Below are positions 1-6,691 of a stretch of DNA of 12,369 bases, piece by piece; positions within the stretch are counted from its first letter, which is position 1; every line of letters starts with the position of its first letter. The translations under genes and the position numbers were made by a program. The notes beneath the pieces are model-generated. The model searched no databases, was not told the DNA's origin, and was given only the letters and a program-made list of their open reading frames with translations. The DNA is from an uncultured Actinomycetes bacterium. Lineage in GTDB: Bacteria > Actinomycetota > Actinomycetes > Nanopelagicales > Nanopelagicaceae. Where the stretch lies: positions 1 to 12,369 of the forward strand of contig CAIQXR010000119.1 of the NCBI GenBank assembly GCA_903875815.1, written 5' to 3'.

Positions 1-1
1 G

Positions 2-379
2 GTCGCTGCTAAGAAGGCAGCTCCAGCAAAGAAGGCCGCTCCAAAGCGCCGCAAGAAGGCAGCTGCTAAGGCAGCTCCTGCTAAGAAGGCAGCTCCAAAG
101 CGCCGTAAGAAGGCAGCTTCAAAGGCAGCTCCTGCTAAGAAGGCAGCTCCAAAGCGTCGCAAGAAGGCAGCTTCAAAGGCAGCTCCTGCTAAGAAGGCAG
201 CTCCAAAGCGTCGCAAGAAGGCAGCTTCAAAGGCAGCTCCTGCTAAGAAGGCAGCTCCAAAGCGTCGTAAGAAGGCAGCTGCTAAGGCAGCTCCTGCAAA
301 GAAGACAGCTGCAAAGCGTAAGCCAGCAGCAAAGAAGGCTCCTGCAAAGCGTAAGAAGGCAGCAGCTAAGAAGAAGTAA
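2..379 (+). CDS. Histone-like DNA-binding protein, Lys/Ala/Pro-rich C-terminal tail (5' end outside window)
   Basis: The frame is open from the first bases to a TAA at 377-379, giving 125 codons of almost only Lys, Ala, Pro, Arg and Ser. Five copies of an 18-residue unit (KAAPAKKAAPKRRKKAAS) are followed by a degenerate stretch ending in AAKKK. No start and no folded domain lie in the window, so this is only the tail. Actinobacterial HU proteins (HupB type) and histone-H1-like proteins carry tails like this, which bind DNA through Lys and help compact the nucleoid. I infer that class of protein; which N-terminal domain precedes the tail cannot be seen. The gene ends 11 bases before a strong terminator, so it is the last gene of its transcript. 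Confidence 0.8.
   Translation, partial: VAAKKAAPAKKAAPKRRKKAAAKAAPAKKAAPKRRKKAASKAAPAKKAAPKRRKKAASKAAPAKKAAPKRRKKAASKAAPAKKAAPKRRKKAAAKAAPAKKTAAKRKPAAKKAPAKRKKAAAKKK
14..283 (+). repeat. Five tandem 54-bp repeats in the histone-like tail
   Basis: Units lie at 14-67, 68-121, 122-175, 176-229 and 230-283. Each encodes KAAPAKKAAPKRRKKAA followed by S or A. The copies differ at only a few, mostly third, positions (for example cgc/cgt and gct/tca), which suggests recent duplication or gene conversion. Copy number is likely to vary between strains and may be collapsed in short-read assemblies. Confidence 0.9.
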
Positions 380-390
380 ATCTTCTAGAA

Positions 391-423
391 AAAACCCCGC
401 CATGAAAATGGCGGGGTTTTTTT
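391..423. terminator. Bidirectional intrinsic terminator between the histone-like gene and marR
   Basis: A perfect 13-bp stem (AAAACCCCGCCAT, 391-403, with ATGGCGGGGTTTT, 408-420) closes on a GAAA tetraloop and runs into T's to 423. An A run on the other side gives the minus strand a U tract as well. The stop codon of the convergent marR gene (422-424) overlaps the T run, so both genes share this terminator. Confidence 0.95.
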
Positions 424-904
424 ATGCCTCTTCGCGGTACTGACCGCGCAATTGACTTTGAACTCGGTCAAAGATTTTGGCGAGATCTTCTTGATCCTTC
501 ACGGTCAGGTGATCAAGAAAGCGCGAGCGCACGCTCTCCACATGATCAGGGGCCGCCTTCACAATCGCCTTCCAACCCTTCTCGGTCATCACGGCAAAGT
601 AGCCCCGCTTATCTTCCAGGCACTCCTCGCGCTTTACCCACCCCGCCTTCTCCATCACTTTCATTCGATGAGAGAGCCGGGATTTGGAAATCATGGCGAT
701 ATCAGCCAATTCGCTCATGCGCATTTTGCGATCGGGGGCGTCACTGAGCTGGGCCAAAACTTCGTAATCGGCCATCGAGAGATCGTGGTCGATCAGGTCT
801 GCGTCCAAGGCGTCGAGCAATCGACGCGAGGCGATGATGTACGAACGCCACGCTTTCATTTCACGAGGATTGAGCCACCGGGGACTGCTCTGCTTATTTG
901 CCAT
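422..904 (-). CDS. MarR-family winged-helix transcriptional regulator
   Basis: At 160 residues this is the usual MarR length. Residues 15-40 form the dimerisation helix. A winged helix-turn-helix spans about 44-112: helix MSELADIAMIS, recognition helix about 72-87 (SKSRLSHRMKVMEKAG), and a wing about 91-105 containing the typical D-K-R-G (98-101). C-terminal helices complete the dimer interface. Family members are dimeric repressors that release palindromic operators when bound by phenolic ligands or oxidised; there is one Cys (95), and whether it senses anything is unknown. A decayed palindrome at 931-948 matches a perfect one upstream of the dioxygenase gene (5242-5259), so I infer autoregulation and control of that gene. 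The ATG at 904 is supported by a TAAAGT -10 element six bases upstream, implying a leaderless mRNA. It is divergent from the M13 peptidase gene. Confidence 0.93.
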   Translation of the reverse strand: MANKQSSPRWLNPREMKAWRSYIIASRRLLDALDADLIDHDLSMADYEVLAQLSDAPDRKMRMSELADIAMISKSRLSHRMKVMEKAGWVKREECLEDKRGYFAVMTEKGWKAIVKAAPDHVESVRSRFLDHLTVKDQEDLAKIFDRVQSQLRGQYREEA

Positions 905-910
905 ATGCCA

Positions 911-916
911 ACTTTA
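911..916 (-). promoter_or_regulatory. Putative -10 element of marR (leaderless)
   Basis: On the minus strand TAAAGT (fits TANNNT) lies six bases before the ATG at 904, so transcription would begin at or next to the start codon. No Shine-Dalgarno is evident. The decayed operator at 931-948 would overlap the -35 region. Confidence 0.5.
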
Positions 917-930
917 CCTTTTTTGAGAAG

Positions 931-948
931 TAGTTGAAAGTTGAAACA
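931..948. promoter_or_regulatory. Decayed MarR operator in the marR / M13 divergent region
   Basis: The sequence TAGTTGAAAGTTGAAACA keeps the first eight bases (TAGTTGAA) of the perfect palindrome at 5242-5259 and has about 13 of 18 identities over the full site. One half-site is intact and the other degraded, as expected for weaker autoregulation. It lies 27 bases from the marR start and 36 from the peptidase start, so binding could affect both. Inferred from sequence similarity only. Confidence 0.5.
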
Positions 949-970
949 ATCTTCAATCTCGCCCTTCTTA

Positions 971-976
971 TAGGCT
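971..976 (+). promoter_or_regulatory. Putative -10 element of the M13 peptidase gene (leaderless)
   Basis: TAGGCT (TANNNT) is separated by seven bases from the ATG at 984, and no Shine-Dalgarno precedes that ATG. This fits leaderless transcription, common in actinobacteria. No convincing -35 element is seen. Confidence 0.45.
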
Positions 977-983
977 CAGACCC

Positions 984-2960
984 ATGAGCACTGTCGAGAA
1001 TTCTGGAACTCCCAAGAGCGGTATCTACCGCCAACATTTCAAGGCATCGGTCCGGCCGCAAGATGATCTCTATCGCCACGTCAATGGCGGCTGGATTGAT
1101 AGCGCCGAGATTCCGGCCGACCGCTCCTCGGATGGCGCCTTTTATCAACTCTACGAAGCGGCCGAGAAGAACGTCCGAACCATTATTGAGAACCAACCCA
1201 CTGGTCCGGGAAATACTGTTGCTGAGAAGATTGGAAATCTCTACGCCTCTTTCATGGCGGAGGAGAAGATCAACGCACTTGGCGTCTCCCCCATACAGAG
1301 CGAGATAGATCAGGCACTGGCCATTTCGAGTAAAGCCGAGTTCCATCAAGCACTCGGCGAATTTGAAGCCAAGGGTCACGGTGGACTTTTTTATGAATAT
1401 GTCACCAGCGACAAAATGGATTCCAACATCAACATCGCCTACATCGGCCAATCTGGATTGAGCCTTCCCGATGAGGCTTACTATCGCGAAGAGGAATTCG
1501 CTCCCATTCGACAGGCACTACTCCTTCACATAGAGAAACTTCTGACACTGGCTGGAGTCAGCGATGGCGCAAGTCATGCTGCTCGGGTCATGGCTTTGGA
1601 GACCACAATTGCGAGTCATCATTGGGATGAGGTGCGCGACCGGGACGTGAATGCGACTTACAACAAGATGAGCCTGGGCGAATTAAAGAAGCTTTCTGAA
1701 GGCTTTGATTGGGATGCTTGGCTCGCCGCCAGCAAGACCCCGGCCAATGTCCTTGCCACCTGCATCGTTCGCCAACCATCGTTCTTTGCCGGCATCGGCG
1801 CGATGATGAACGAATTCGATGTCGCCTCGTGGAGTTCATGGCTAACGTGGCACTTGATTTCTGGCTCTACTTCATACCTTTCCACCGAATTGGCACAAGC
1901 GAATTTTGATTTCTATGGCACCACCCTCTCCGGCACACCTGAGATGCGAGCCCGCTGGAAGCGCGCAGTCAGCCTGGTCGAAGGTTCGCTAGGTGAAGCC
2001 GTCGGTCAGATCTATGTGGCACAACATTTCCCTGAGGAAGCCAAAACCCGGATGGTGGAACTCGTAAATAACTTGCTCGAGGCTTATCGAATCAGCATCT
2101 CCTCTCTATCGTGGATGAGTGAAGCGACCAAGGCGCGAGCATTGGAGAAGGTTGCAAAATTCCGTCCAAAAATTGGCTACCCCGATAAGTGGCGTGACTA
2201 CTCAGGGCTAGAAATCTCTGCCGATGACTTGGTCGGCAACTTAGCCAGAATCGCTCAGTTCAACCAAGATTACGAATTCGCCAAAGTAGGCCAGGAAGTC
2301 GATCGCGACGAATGGTTGATGACACCACAAACCGTGAATGCCTACTACTTGCCCACCGGAAATGAAGTTGTCTTCCCTGCCGCAATTTTGCAGCCACCGT
2401 TCTTTGATTTAGAAGCCGATGATGCTGCGAATTATGGTGGCATTGGCGCCGTCATTGGCCACGAGATTGGCCATGGTTTTGATGACCAGGGCTCTAAATA
2501 CGATGGCGATGGCAATTTAAATAACTGGTGGAGCGATGGCGATCGCGCCGAGTTTGAAAAACGCGCCAATAAATTGATCGCCCAATTCGATCAGCTCCAT
2601 CCGCTCGAGGCGCCCGACGTTCATGTGAATGGCGCACTCACCGTGGGTGAAAATATTGGCGACTTGGGTGGACTCACCATCGGATACCTTGCCTACCAAC
2701 TCTCCTTGGAAGGCAAGCAGCCACCTGTCATCGATGGCCTCACGGGCTATCAGCGATATTTCTTTGCCTCCGCCCAAGTCTGGCGACAGAAGATGCGTCC
2801 CGAGGAGGTACGTCGCCGAGTGGCTACCGATGTGCACTCCCCCGATGAATTTCGATGCAATCAAATCGTTCGCAATCTCGATGAGTTCTACGACGCATTT
2901 GATGTGAAGCCCGGCGATGGGCTCTATCTGGCACCAGAAGAGCGCGTTCGTATTTGGTAA
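984..2960 (+). CDS. M13-family zinc metallopeptidase (neprilysin/PepO type)
   Basis: The protein has 658 residues, close to the usual length of about 630-700 for bacterial M13 enzymes. The N-terminal M13 domain begins with the typical D-D-L-Y-R-H-V-N-G-G-W (28-38), and a substrate-lid region follows. The catalytic half has NAYY (452-455, substrate backbone binding), the zinc motif H493-E-I-G-H497 with Glu494 as catalytic base, and ENIGD (556-560) supplying third ligand Glu556 and Asp560. It ends in the family-typical C-terminus (V-R-I-W). There is no signal peptide or N-terminal membrane anchor, so unlike neprilysin it should be cytoplasmic, as in PepO-type enzymes that cut peptides of limited size. 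It is a single-gene unit with a leaderless-type promoter and its own terminator. The divergent marR gene shares the 79-base upstream region, so MarR control is possible but unproven. Confidence 0.96.
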   Translation: MSTVENSGTPKSGIYRQHFKASVRPQDDLYRHVNGGWIDSAEIPADRSSDGAFYQLYEAAEKNVRTIIENQPTGPGNTVAEKIGNLYASFMAEEKINALGVSPIQSEIDQALAISSKAEFHQALGEFEAKGHGGLFYEYVTSDKMDSNINIAYIGQSGLSLPDEAYYREEEFAPIRQALLLHIEKLLTLAGVSDGASHAARVMALETTIASHHWDEVRDRDVNATYNKMSLGELKKLSEGFDWDAWLAASKTPANVLATCIVRQPSFFAGIGAMMNEFDVASWSSWLTWHLISGSTSYLSTELAQANFDFYGTTLSGTPEMRARWKRAVSLVEGSLGEAVGQIYVAQHFPEEAKTRMVELVNNLLEAYRISISSLSWMSEATKARALEKVAKFRPKIGYPDKWRDYSGLEISADDLVGNLARIAQFNQDYEFAKVGQEVDRDEWLMTPQTVNAYYLPTGNEVVFPAAILQPPFFDLEADDAANYGGIGAVIGHEIGHGFDDQGSKYDGDGNLNNWWSDGDRAEFEKRANKLIAQFDQLHPLEAPDVHVNGALTVGENIGDLGGLTIGYLAYQLSLEGKQPPVIDGLTGYQRYFFASAQVWRQKMRPEEVRRRVATDVHSPDEFRCNQIVRNLDEFYDAFDVKPGDGLYLAPEERVRIW

Positions 2961-2972
2961 TCCGGTTTCATT

Positions 2973-3012
2973 CGCGCAGGTGAAGAAATCTCTTCTCCTG
3001 CGCGGGATTTTT
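2973..3012 (+). terminator. Intrinsic terminator after the M13 peptidase gene
   Basis: Arms CGCGCAGGTGAAGA (2973-2986) and TCTTCTCCTGCGCG (2991-3004) form a 14-position stem with one T-T mismatch and an AATC loop. Five T's follow at 3008-3012. It lies 12 bases past the stop. Confidence 0.85.
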
Positions 3013-3191
3013 CGAAAGAAATTGCCCCAAAATCGCCCGAAAAGGGGGTTTTAACGGCTTTTCCATATTTTTGAGCCTGATGCTGGCGAGAGAAGGAAAA
3101 TACCCAGAGAAAGTATTCTCTGGCGCGAGAGCGGTAATCTATGCGTGCTGGTGAAAAATTACTTACTTTGAGTAAATTTTTAAGAATATTT
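3013..3191 (+). other. Gene-free stretch upstream of tgt: hairpin and weak promoter candidates
   Basis: No ORF or RNA gene was recognised here. A perfect 8-bp hairpin CCAGAGAA-AGTA-TTCTCTGG lies at 3104-3123. The motif CTGGCG(CG)AGAG occurs on both sides of it (from about 3083 and from 3120). An AT-rich inverted repeat, AAAAATTACT (3154-3163) with AGTAAATTTTT (3171-3181), precedes the ribosome-binding site. Candidate tgt promoter hexamers are TTACTT (3159-3164) and TAAGAA (3181-3186) with a 16-base spacer; this is weak. I could not match a known preQ1 riboswitch core. Confidence 0.4.
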
Positions 3192-3196
3192 AGGGG
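3192..3196 (+). promoter_or_regulatory. Shine-Dalgarno of tgt, supporting an AUU start
   Basis: AGGGG lies eight bases before ATT 3205-3207 but 35 bases before the TTG at 3232. It therefore fits initiation at the AUU and not at the TTG. It is one of the few clear ribosome-binding sites in the left part of the window. Confidence 0.6.
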
Positions 3197-3204
3197 ATTG
3201 AAGA

Positions 3205-4425
3205 ATTTTTAACTTCGAAATCGAGAAACAATTGGACGATCGTCAAGGTCGCGCCGGCGTTATCTCCACTCCCCATGGTCAGATCGCAACTCCAGCATTT
3301 ATTCCGGTCGGCACCAAGGCCACCGTGAAATCGGTTCTGCCGGAGAGCATGGGGCAACTTGGCGCGCAAGCTCTACTGGCCAATGCCTATCACCTCTACC
3401 TGCAGCCCGGTCCAGAAATTTTGGACGAGGCAGGCGGCCTCGGAAAGTTTATGAACTGGCCTGGCCCCACCTTCACCGATAGTGGTGGCTTCCAAGTTCT
3501 CTCCCTCGGAGTCGGCTTTAAAAAAGTGATTGCCATGGATCAAGATACTTTTCGATCCGATGAAGTGATCGCTGAAAAGAAAGAGCGACTGGCTCATGTC
3601 GATGATGATGGCGTTACTTTTAAATCTCACCTCGATGGGTCGATGCATCGCTTTACCCCAGAAGTATCCATGCAAGTCCAGCATCAATTAGGGGCTGACA
3701 TCATCTTTGCTTTTGATGAATGCACCACCCTGCACAACACCCGCAAATATCAAGAACGATCGCTTGAGCGCACCCGGCTGTGGGCCAAGCGTTGCCTCGT
3801 GGAGCATGGCCGATTGACCGAGGCCCGAGTAGGTAAGCCCTACCAAGCACTTTTCGGCGTTCTCCAAGGCGCCCAATATGAAGATTTGCGACGCAAAGCG
3901 GCTAAAGATTTAAGTGAACTCGATGAGGGTGGCGTCAGCTTTGATGGCTTTGGTCTTGGCGGGGCGCTCGATAAAGCAAACCTCGGAACCATCGTTCGTT
4001 GGATGACGGAAGAGTTGCCGGCCAATAAGCCCCGTCACCTACTAGGAATTGGCGAGCCAGATGATCTTTTCATTGGAGTAGAAAACGGCGCCGATACCTT
4101 CGATTGCGTTGCTCCTTCACGCCAAGCTCGTACTAGTGCCGTCTTCACCAATGATGGTCGCGTCAATATCACCAATGCCAAATATCGTCGCCAATTTGCG
4201 CCCATCGATTCTGAGTGCGATTGCTATACCTGCACGCATTTCACCGCGGCCTATCTCAACCACCTCTTCCGCTCCAAGGAGATCTTGGCAGCGACGCTTG
4301 CCACAATTCACAACGAACGTTTTATCGTGCGCTTAGTTGATCAGATGCGAGCAGCACTACTTGCCAATGAATTCTTCGATTTGAAAAAGGAATTTCTTGG
4401 CCGCTTTTACGCAGCCAAGAAATAA
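3205..4425 (+). CDS. tgt: tRNA-guanine(34) transglycosylase, apparently starting at AUU
   Basis: Tgt exchanges guanine 34 of GUN-anticodon tRNAs (Asp, Asn, His, Tyr) for preQ1, or a salvaged queuine precursor, in queuosine formation. Visible features are TPHG and TPAFIPVGT near the N-terminus, the TDSGGFQ loop with active-site Asp at nucleotides 3478-3480, FDCV with the nucleophile Asp at 4102-4104, and a C-terminal zinc site. The zinc ligands are Cys329, Cys331, Cys334 and His360 (counting from TTG 3232), with the same spacing as E. coli C302/C304/C307/H333. A conventional start would be TTG 3232 (397 residues), but that removes the conserved F-E-I that aligns with F-E-L in E. coli Tgt. The frame is open back to a TGA at 3199, and the only plausible start there is ATT 3205, eight bases after AGGGG, giving 406 residues. 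No other queuosine genes are nearby. Function is certain; the start is inferred. Confidence 0.95.
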   Translation: MFNFEIEKQLDDRQGRAGVISTPHGQIATPAFIPVGTKATVKSVLPESMGQLGAQALLANAYHLYLQPGPEILDEAGGLGKFMNWPGPTFTDSGGFQVLSLGVGFKKVIAMDQDTFRSDEVIAEKKERLAHVDDDGVTFKSHLDGSMHRFTPEVSMQVQHQLGADIIFAFDECTTLHNTRKYQERSLERTRLWAKRCLVEHGRLTEARVGKPYQALFGVLQGAQYEDLRRKAAKDLSELDEGGVSFDGFGLGGALDKANLGTIVRWMTEELPANKPRHLLGIGEPDDLFIGVENGADTFDCVAPSRQARTSAVFTNDGRVNITNAKYRRQFAPIDSECDCYTCTHFTAAYLNHLFRSKEILAATLATIHNERFIVRLVDQMRAALLANEFFDLKKEFLGRFYAAKK

Positions 4426-4449
4426 TTACTGAGGCGACTTTAAGAGTCG

Positions 4450-5220
4450 TTACGCCACTTGGAATGAGCGCTTGGAAAGGCCCATCCAATAGCCCTCAAT
4501 CGCAGTATCTGGCGCTACTTCTGCATTGGTAGAAGCACCCAAGGTAATAAAGATGGGAGCGAAATGTTCCACGGTGGGGTGGGCATAAGGCATGCCCGGG
4601 GCGAGTGATTTGTAGTTCATTAATTCATCGACTGCTCCGCGCGAAAGCACTTCGGCAGCCCAATGATCAAACTCTTGCGACCACCCTGGAGGCGTTGCTT
4701 CAATGCGGAACTCTTTCAGAAATGGCAGACCGTGAGTCAGGAAGCCACTTCCGATAATCATGACGCCCTCGTCGCGAAGAGGAGCGAGTTTGCGACCGAG
4801 GTCAAAGAGCTTCTGTGGGTCGTGCGTTGGAATCGACATCTGCAAGACCGGTATATCTGCGCCCGGATACATTTTCATCAATGGCACATAGGCCCCATGA
4901 TCAAGGCCGCGGTTAGGTTGTTGAACAACCGGCTCCCCCATCATCGCCGAGATTCGAGTCGCCAGATCCGGCGCACCCGGTGCGCGGTATTGAAGGTTGT
5001 AATACTTAGGAGCAAAGCCGCCGAAGTCATAGATCAGCCCAACGCTCGGATCTGTGGCGCCCACAGTGAGTGGTGCCGATTCCCAATGAGCCGAGACAAC
5101 CAGGATCGCTTTAGGTCGCGGCAAGTCAGCTGACCAGTTCGCCAATTCGCCACTCCAAATAGGGTCATCGAGAAGAGGTGGGGCGCCATGGCCAATATAA
5201 AGCGCTGGCATTTTGCTCAT
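4450..5220 (-). CDS. DODA-type extradiol aromatic-ring-opening dioxygenase (YgiD family)
   Basis: The protein has 256 residues, the normal length for the single-domain class III extradiol (LigB-like) DODA/YgiD group. Motifs in order are GHGAP (His11), SAHWE (His45), GLDHGAYVPL (His108), GSGFLTH (His163) and AHPTVEHFAP (His214, His219). In this family the early His residues and a late one bind Fe(II) or Zn, and His in the GLDHG and AHPT segments support catalysis. Known members open catecholic rings such as DOPA 4,5-cleavage; the natural substrate of most bacterial members is unknown, and nothing here identifies it. The protein is cytoplasmic with no signal peptide. It is a single-gene unit convergent with tgt. 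A perfect palindrome overlaps its -35, so it is probably repressed by the MarR regulator at 422-904 and induced by an aromatic or oxidative signal. Confidence 0.94.
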   Translation of the reverse strand: MSKMPALYIGHGAPPLLDDPIWSGELANWSADLPRPKAILVVSAHWESAPLTVGATDPSVGLIYDFGGFAPKYYNLQYRAPGAPDLATRISAMMGEPVVQQPNRGLDHGAYVPLMKMYPGADIPVLQMSIPTHDPQKLFDLGRKLAPLRDEGVMIIGSGFLTHGLPFLKEFRIEATPPGWSQEFDHWAAEVLSRGAVDELMNYKSLAPGMPYAHPTVEHFAPIFITLGASTNAEVAPDTAIEGYWMGLSKRSFQVA

Positions 5221-5226
5221 GTCATT

Positions 5227-5256
5227 ACCTTACTATGGGTTTAGTTGAATATTCAA
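5227..5256 (-). promoter_or_regulatory. Promoter of the dioxygenase gene
   Basis: On the minus strand a -35 TTGAAT (5256-5251) and a -10 TAAGGT (5232-5227) are separated by 18 bases. The ATG at 5220 follows the -10 by six bases, so the mRNA may be leaderless; alternatively the AAGG inside the same element acts as a Shine-Dalgarno. The -35 lies wholly within the palindromic operator. Confidence 0.5.
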
Positions 5257-5259
5257 CTA
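5242..5259. promoter_or_regulatory. Perfect 18-bp palindrome, likely MarR operator
   Basis: TAGTTGAATATTCAACTA is identical to its own reverse complement. MarR dimers typically bind AT-rich palindromes of 16-20 bp. It sits 22-39 bases upstream of the dioxygenase start, covering the -35 region, so binding should block transcription. The half-site TAGTTGAA recurs at 931-938 upstream of the only regulator gene in the window. It lies 66 bases from the divergent gene at 5326 and could affect that too. Confidence 0.8.
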
Positions 5260-5312
5260 TATTAATGAACCGCACGGGTAGTCGTTTTATTCCTTTAGAC
5301 GCGAAGTTCAAG

Positions 5313-5318
5313 TAACCT
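5313..5318 (+). promoter_or_regulatory. Putative -10 element of the gene at 5326 (leaderless)
   Basis: TAACCT (TANNNT) is followed by seven bases and the ATG at 5326, the same spacing as for the M13 gene. There is no Shine-Dalgarno before this ATG and no strong -35. Confidence 0.45.
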
Positions 5319-5325
5319 TTCGGCC

Positions 5326-6186
5326 ATGGCATCACTTCGTCGCACGCGTAAAAATACCCAGCACCTCGAGATCGCCGAGGCGCTCGATAAGTGGGCAGTT
5401 CAGTATGGCCAGAAGGGCGATCCTTATATCGCCGCTCTCACCAATGACTTAATCGAAAACAAGAACCTCCCCATGTGGGCCTCGATGGATCCCATGGACT
5501 ACCTCCCCACCCCCGCGATCTCAGGTGGCTATAGCCAAGTGAAGTGGACTCGCCAGCTCACTGTTTTGCGTAACGTCCTAGTCTTCGCCCCGGTTGCGCT
5601 GACCTGGTTTGCGGTCGGCAAAGCGACCGAAGGATTTTCCAAGTATGTGAAGATTCACGGCACTGATGTCGTTAACTTCTTGGACTTTTGGCAGAACGGC
5701 TATGGAACGCTCGCCAAAGAATGGACCATTGGCCGAGTCGCAACCTTGGACTTCACCATCATCTTCCTCGTTATCGCACTCACCTTGGCAGTCTCCATCA
5801 CCGGCAAGCGCGCTACTGATCTCCAGGAATCTTCGGAGAATCGGATCGATCGCGATCGCGTCGCTATCGCGGTAGCTCTTCAGAGTTTCCTCTATGACAA
5901 GAAGGCCGTTACTACTCTGACCATGAATGCCAGCATGGCTAATGTCCTGACCAAGCTTCTCAATGCAGCAGATTCGCTGGAGTCCACCACTAAGTCATTG
6001 GAAAAGAGCACCAAGAAGCTTCCTACTGCTCCTGCAAGCACTCCGGCATTTGATCTCTACTCTGCGCCAACATCAAGTTATGAGTATGACTTCGATGCGC
6101 TACTCGCCAAAGCTGAAACTCCTAAGAAGCGTTCGCCTCGCGCTACTAAGTCGGCTAAATCAACTAATTCTAATAAGAAGGCGTAA
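5326..6186 (+). CDS. Two-TM membrane protein with coiled-coil and basic tail; possible MotA/ZorA-like partner
   Basis: I do not recognise the family. The protein has 286 residues and no signal peptide. Residues 1-75 are soluble and partly helical, TM1 is about 82-99, a loop of about 40 residues follows, and TM2 is about 140-159. A helical, probably coiled-coil region (about 165-232, with repeated LESTTKSLEKSTKK) comes next, and the tail from 265 is rich in Lys/Arg/Ser/Thr (TPKKRSPRATKSAKS). The next gene, eight bases downstream, encodes a one-TM protein with an Asp in its membrane helix. Large multi-TM plus small Asp-bearing subunit is the layout of MotA/MotB, ZorA/ZorB and ExbB/ExbD ion channels, so a similar complex is my working guess. 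Against it, only two TMs are clear and no MotA/TolQ signature was seen. The basic tail could touch nucleic acid or an acidic partner. Confidence 0.85.
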   Translation: MASLRRTRKNTQHLEIAEALDKWAVQYGQKGDPYIAALTNDLIENKNLPMWASMDPMDYLPTPAISGGYSQVKWTRQLTVLRNVLVFAPVALTWFAVGKATEGFSKYVKIHGTDVVNFLDFWQNGYGTLAKEWTIGRVATLDFTIIFLVIALTLAVSITGKRATDLQESSENRIDRDRVAIAVALQSFLYDKKAVTTLTMNASMANVLTKLLNAADSLESTTKSLEKSTKKLPTAPASTPAFDLYSAPTSSYEYDFDALLAKAETPKKRSPRATKSAKSTNSNKKA

Positions 6187-6194
6187 CCACTTTT

Positions 6195-6680
6195 ATGGCC
6201 CGTAGAGCTCGGCAAGTCATTCACGAAGAAGATGCCACCTCGCAAGGTGGTTGGCTCTTCGCTGACTCATTCCTTGCGCTGATGGTGGTCTTCTTGGCGA
6301 CGATCTCCTTCGTGCCAGCGCTCGGCGGTGGCTTTAGAGGAAATGCAACGGTCAATATCGGCAACCTCGCCGGAACCAATATCGCCAACGGCATGATCAT
6401 GGGATACGACACTTTCGATGCCAACCGCATTCGTAGCGACTTCAATGCATTCTTGAAAGAGCAGAAATTAGCGGCCAGCACCCATGCGATCTATGTGAAC
6501 ATCGTTGGCGGCTATGACCCTAAAGATGGTCCTGACCGCGGAAGTGTAAATGCGCTTAAATTTGCGATTGAGATGAAGAACGCCGGAATTGAATTTATCC
6601 AAGGCGCGAAGATTGATTTAGGAAATAACAAACTCTTGAAGCCCAACCAGATTGTGATGCGATTGACCCTCGCTCAGTAG
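6195..6680 (+). CDS. One-TM protein with membrane Asp and degenerate OmpA/MotB-like domain
   Basis: The protein has 161 residues. A short basic cytoplasmic N-terminus (MARRARQ) precedes one membrane helix at about 19-41, with Asp24 near its cytoplasmic side in GGWLFADSFLALM. MotB, ZorB and ExbD carry their proton-carrying Asp in an equivalent position (Asp32 in E. coli MotB). The exported remainder contains GYDTFDANRIRSDFNAFL, then a strand INIVGGYDP-like segment, a helix (SVNALKFAIEMKNAGI) and a last strand, in the order of a small OmpA C-terminal domain; the classical peptidoglycan-binding residues are not clearly kept. It follows the 5326 gene by eight bases, with AAGAAGG in the end of that gene as ribosome-binding site, so the two are co-expressed. 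It ends 11 bases from the convergent gene at 6692, with no obvious terminator between. Confidence 0.87.
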   Translation: MARRARQVIHEEDATSQGGWLFADSFLALMVVFLATISFVPALGGGFRGNATVNIGNLAGTNIANGMIMGYDTFDANRIRSDFNAFLKEQKLAASTHAIYVNIVGGYDPKDGPDRGSVNALKFAIEMKNAGIEFIQGAKIDLGNNKLLKPNQIVMRLTLAQ

Positions 6681-6691
6681 CGAGAAAAGGT

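Noticed and set aside
14..283. Tandem repeats as a CRISPR array
   Set aside because: The units are contiguous with no spacers, and they code in frame for a Lys/Ala tail.
452..937. Plus-strand ORF opposite marR
   Set aside because: It is a shadow of the clear MarR gene; its translation has no recognisable domain and it crosses the regulatory region.
3013..3204. Possible preQ1 riboswitch upstream of tgt
   Set aside because: The class I core and its adjoining A-rich tail could not be found, and the hairpins present do not form the expected pseudoknot.
4435..4449. Small hairpin between tgt and the dioxygenase gene as a terminator
   Set aside because: The stem is only five base pairs (CGACT/AGTCG) and no T run follows on either strand.
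5326..6680. Calling the membrane pair a Zorya defence system
   Set aside because: No ZorC, ZorD or ZorE-like gene is present in the window, and the larger protein lacks a clear ZorA/MotA signature.
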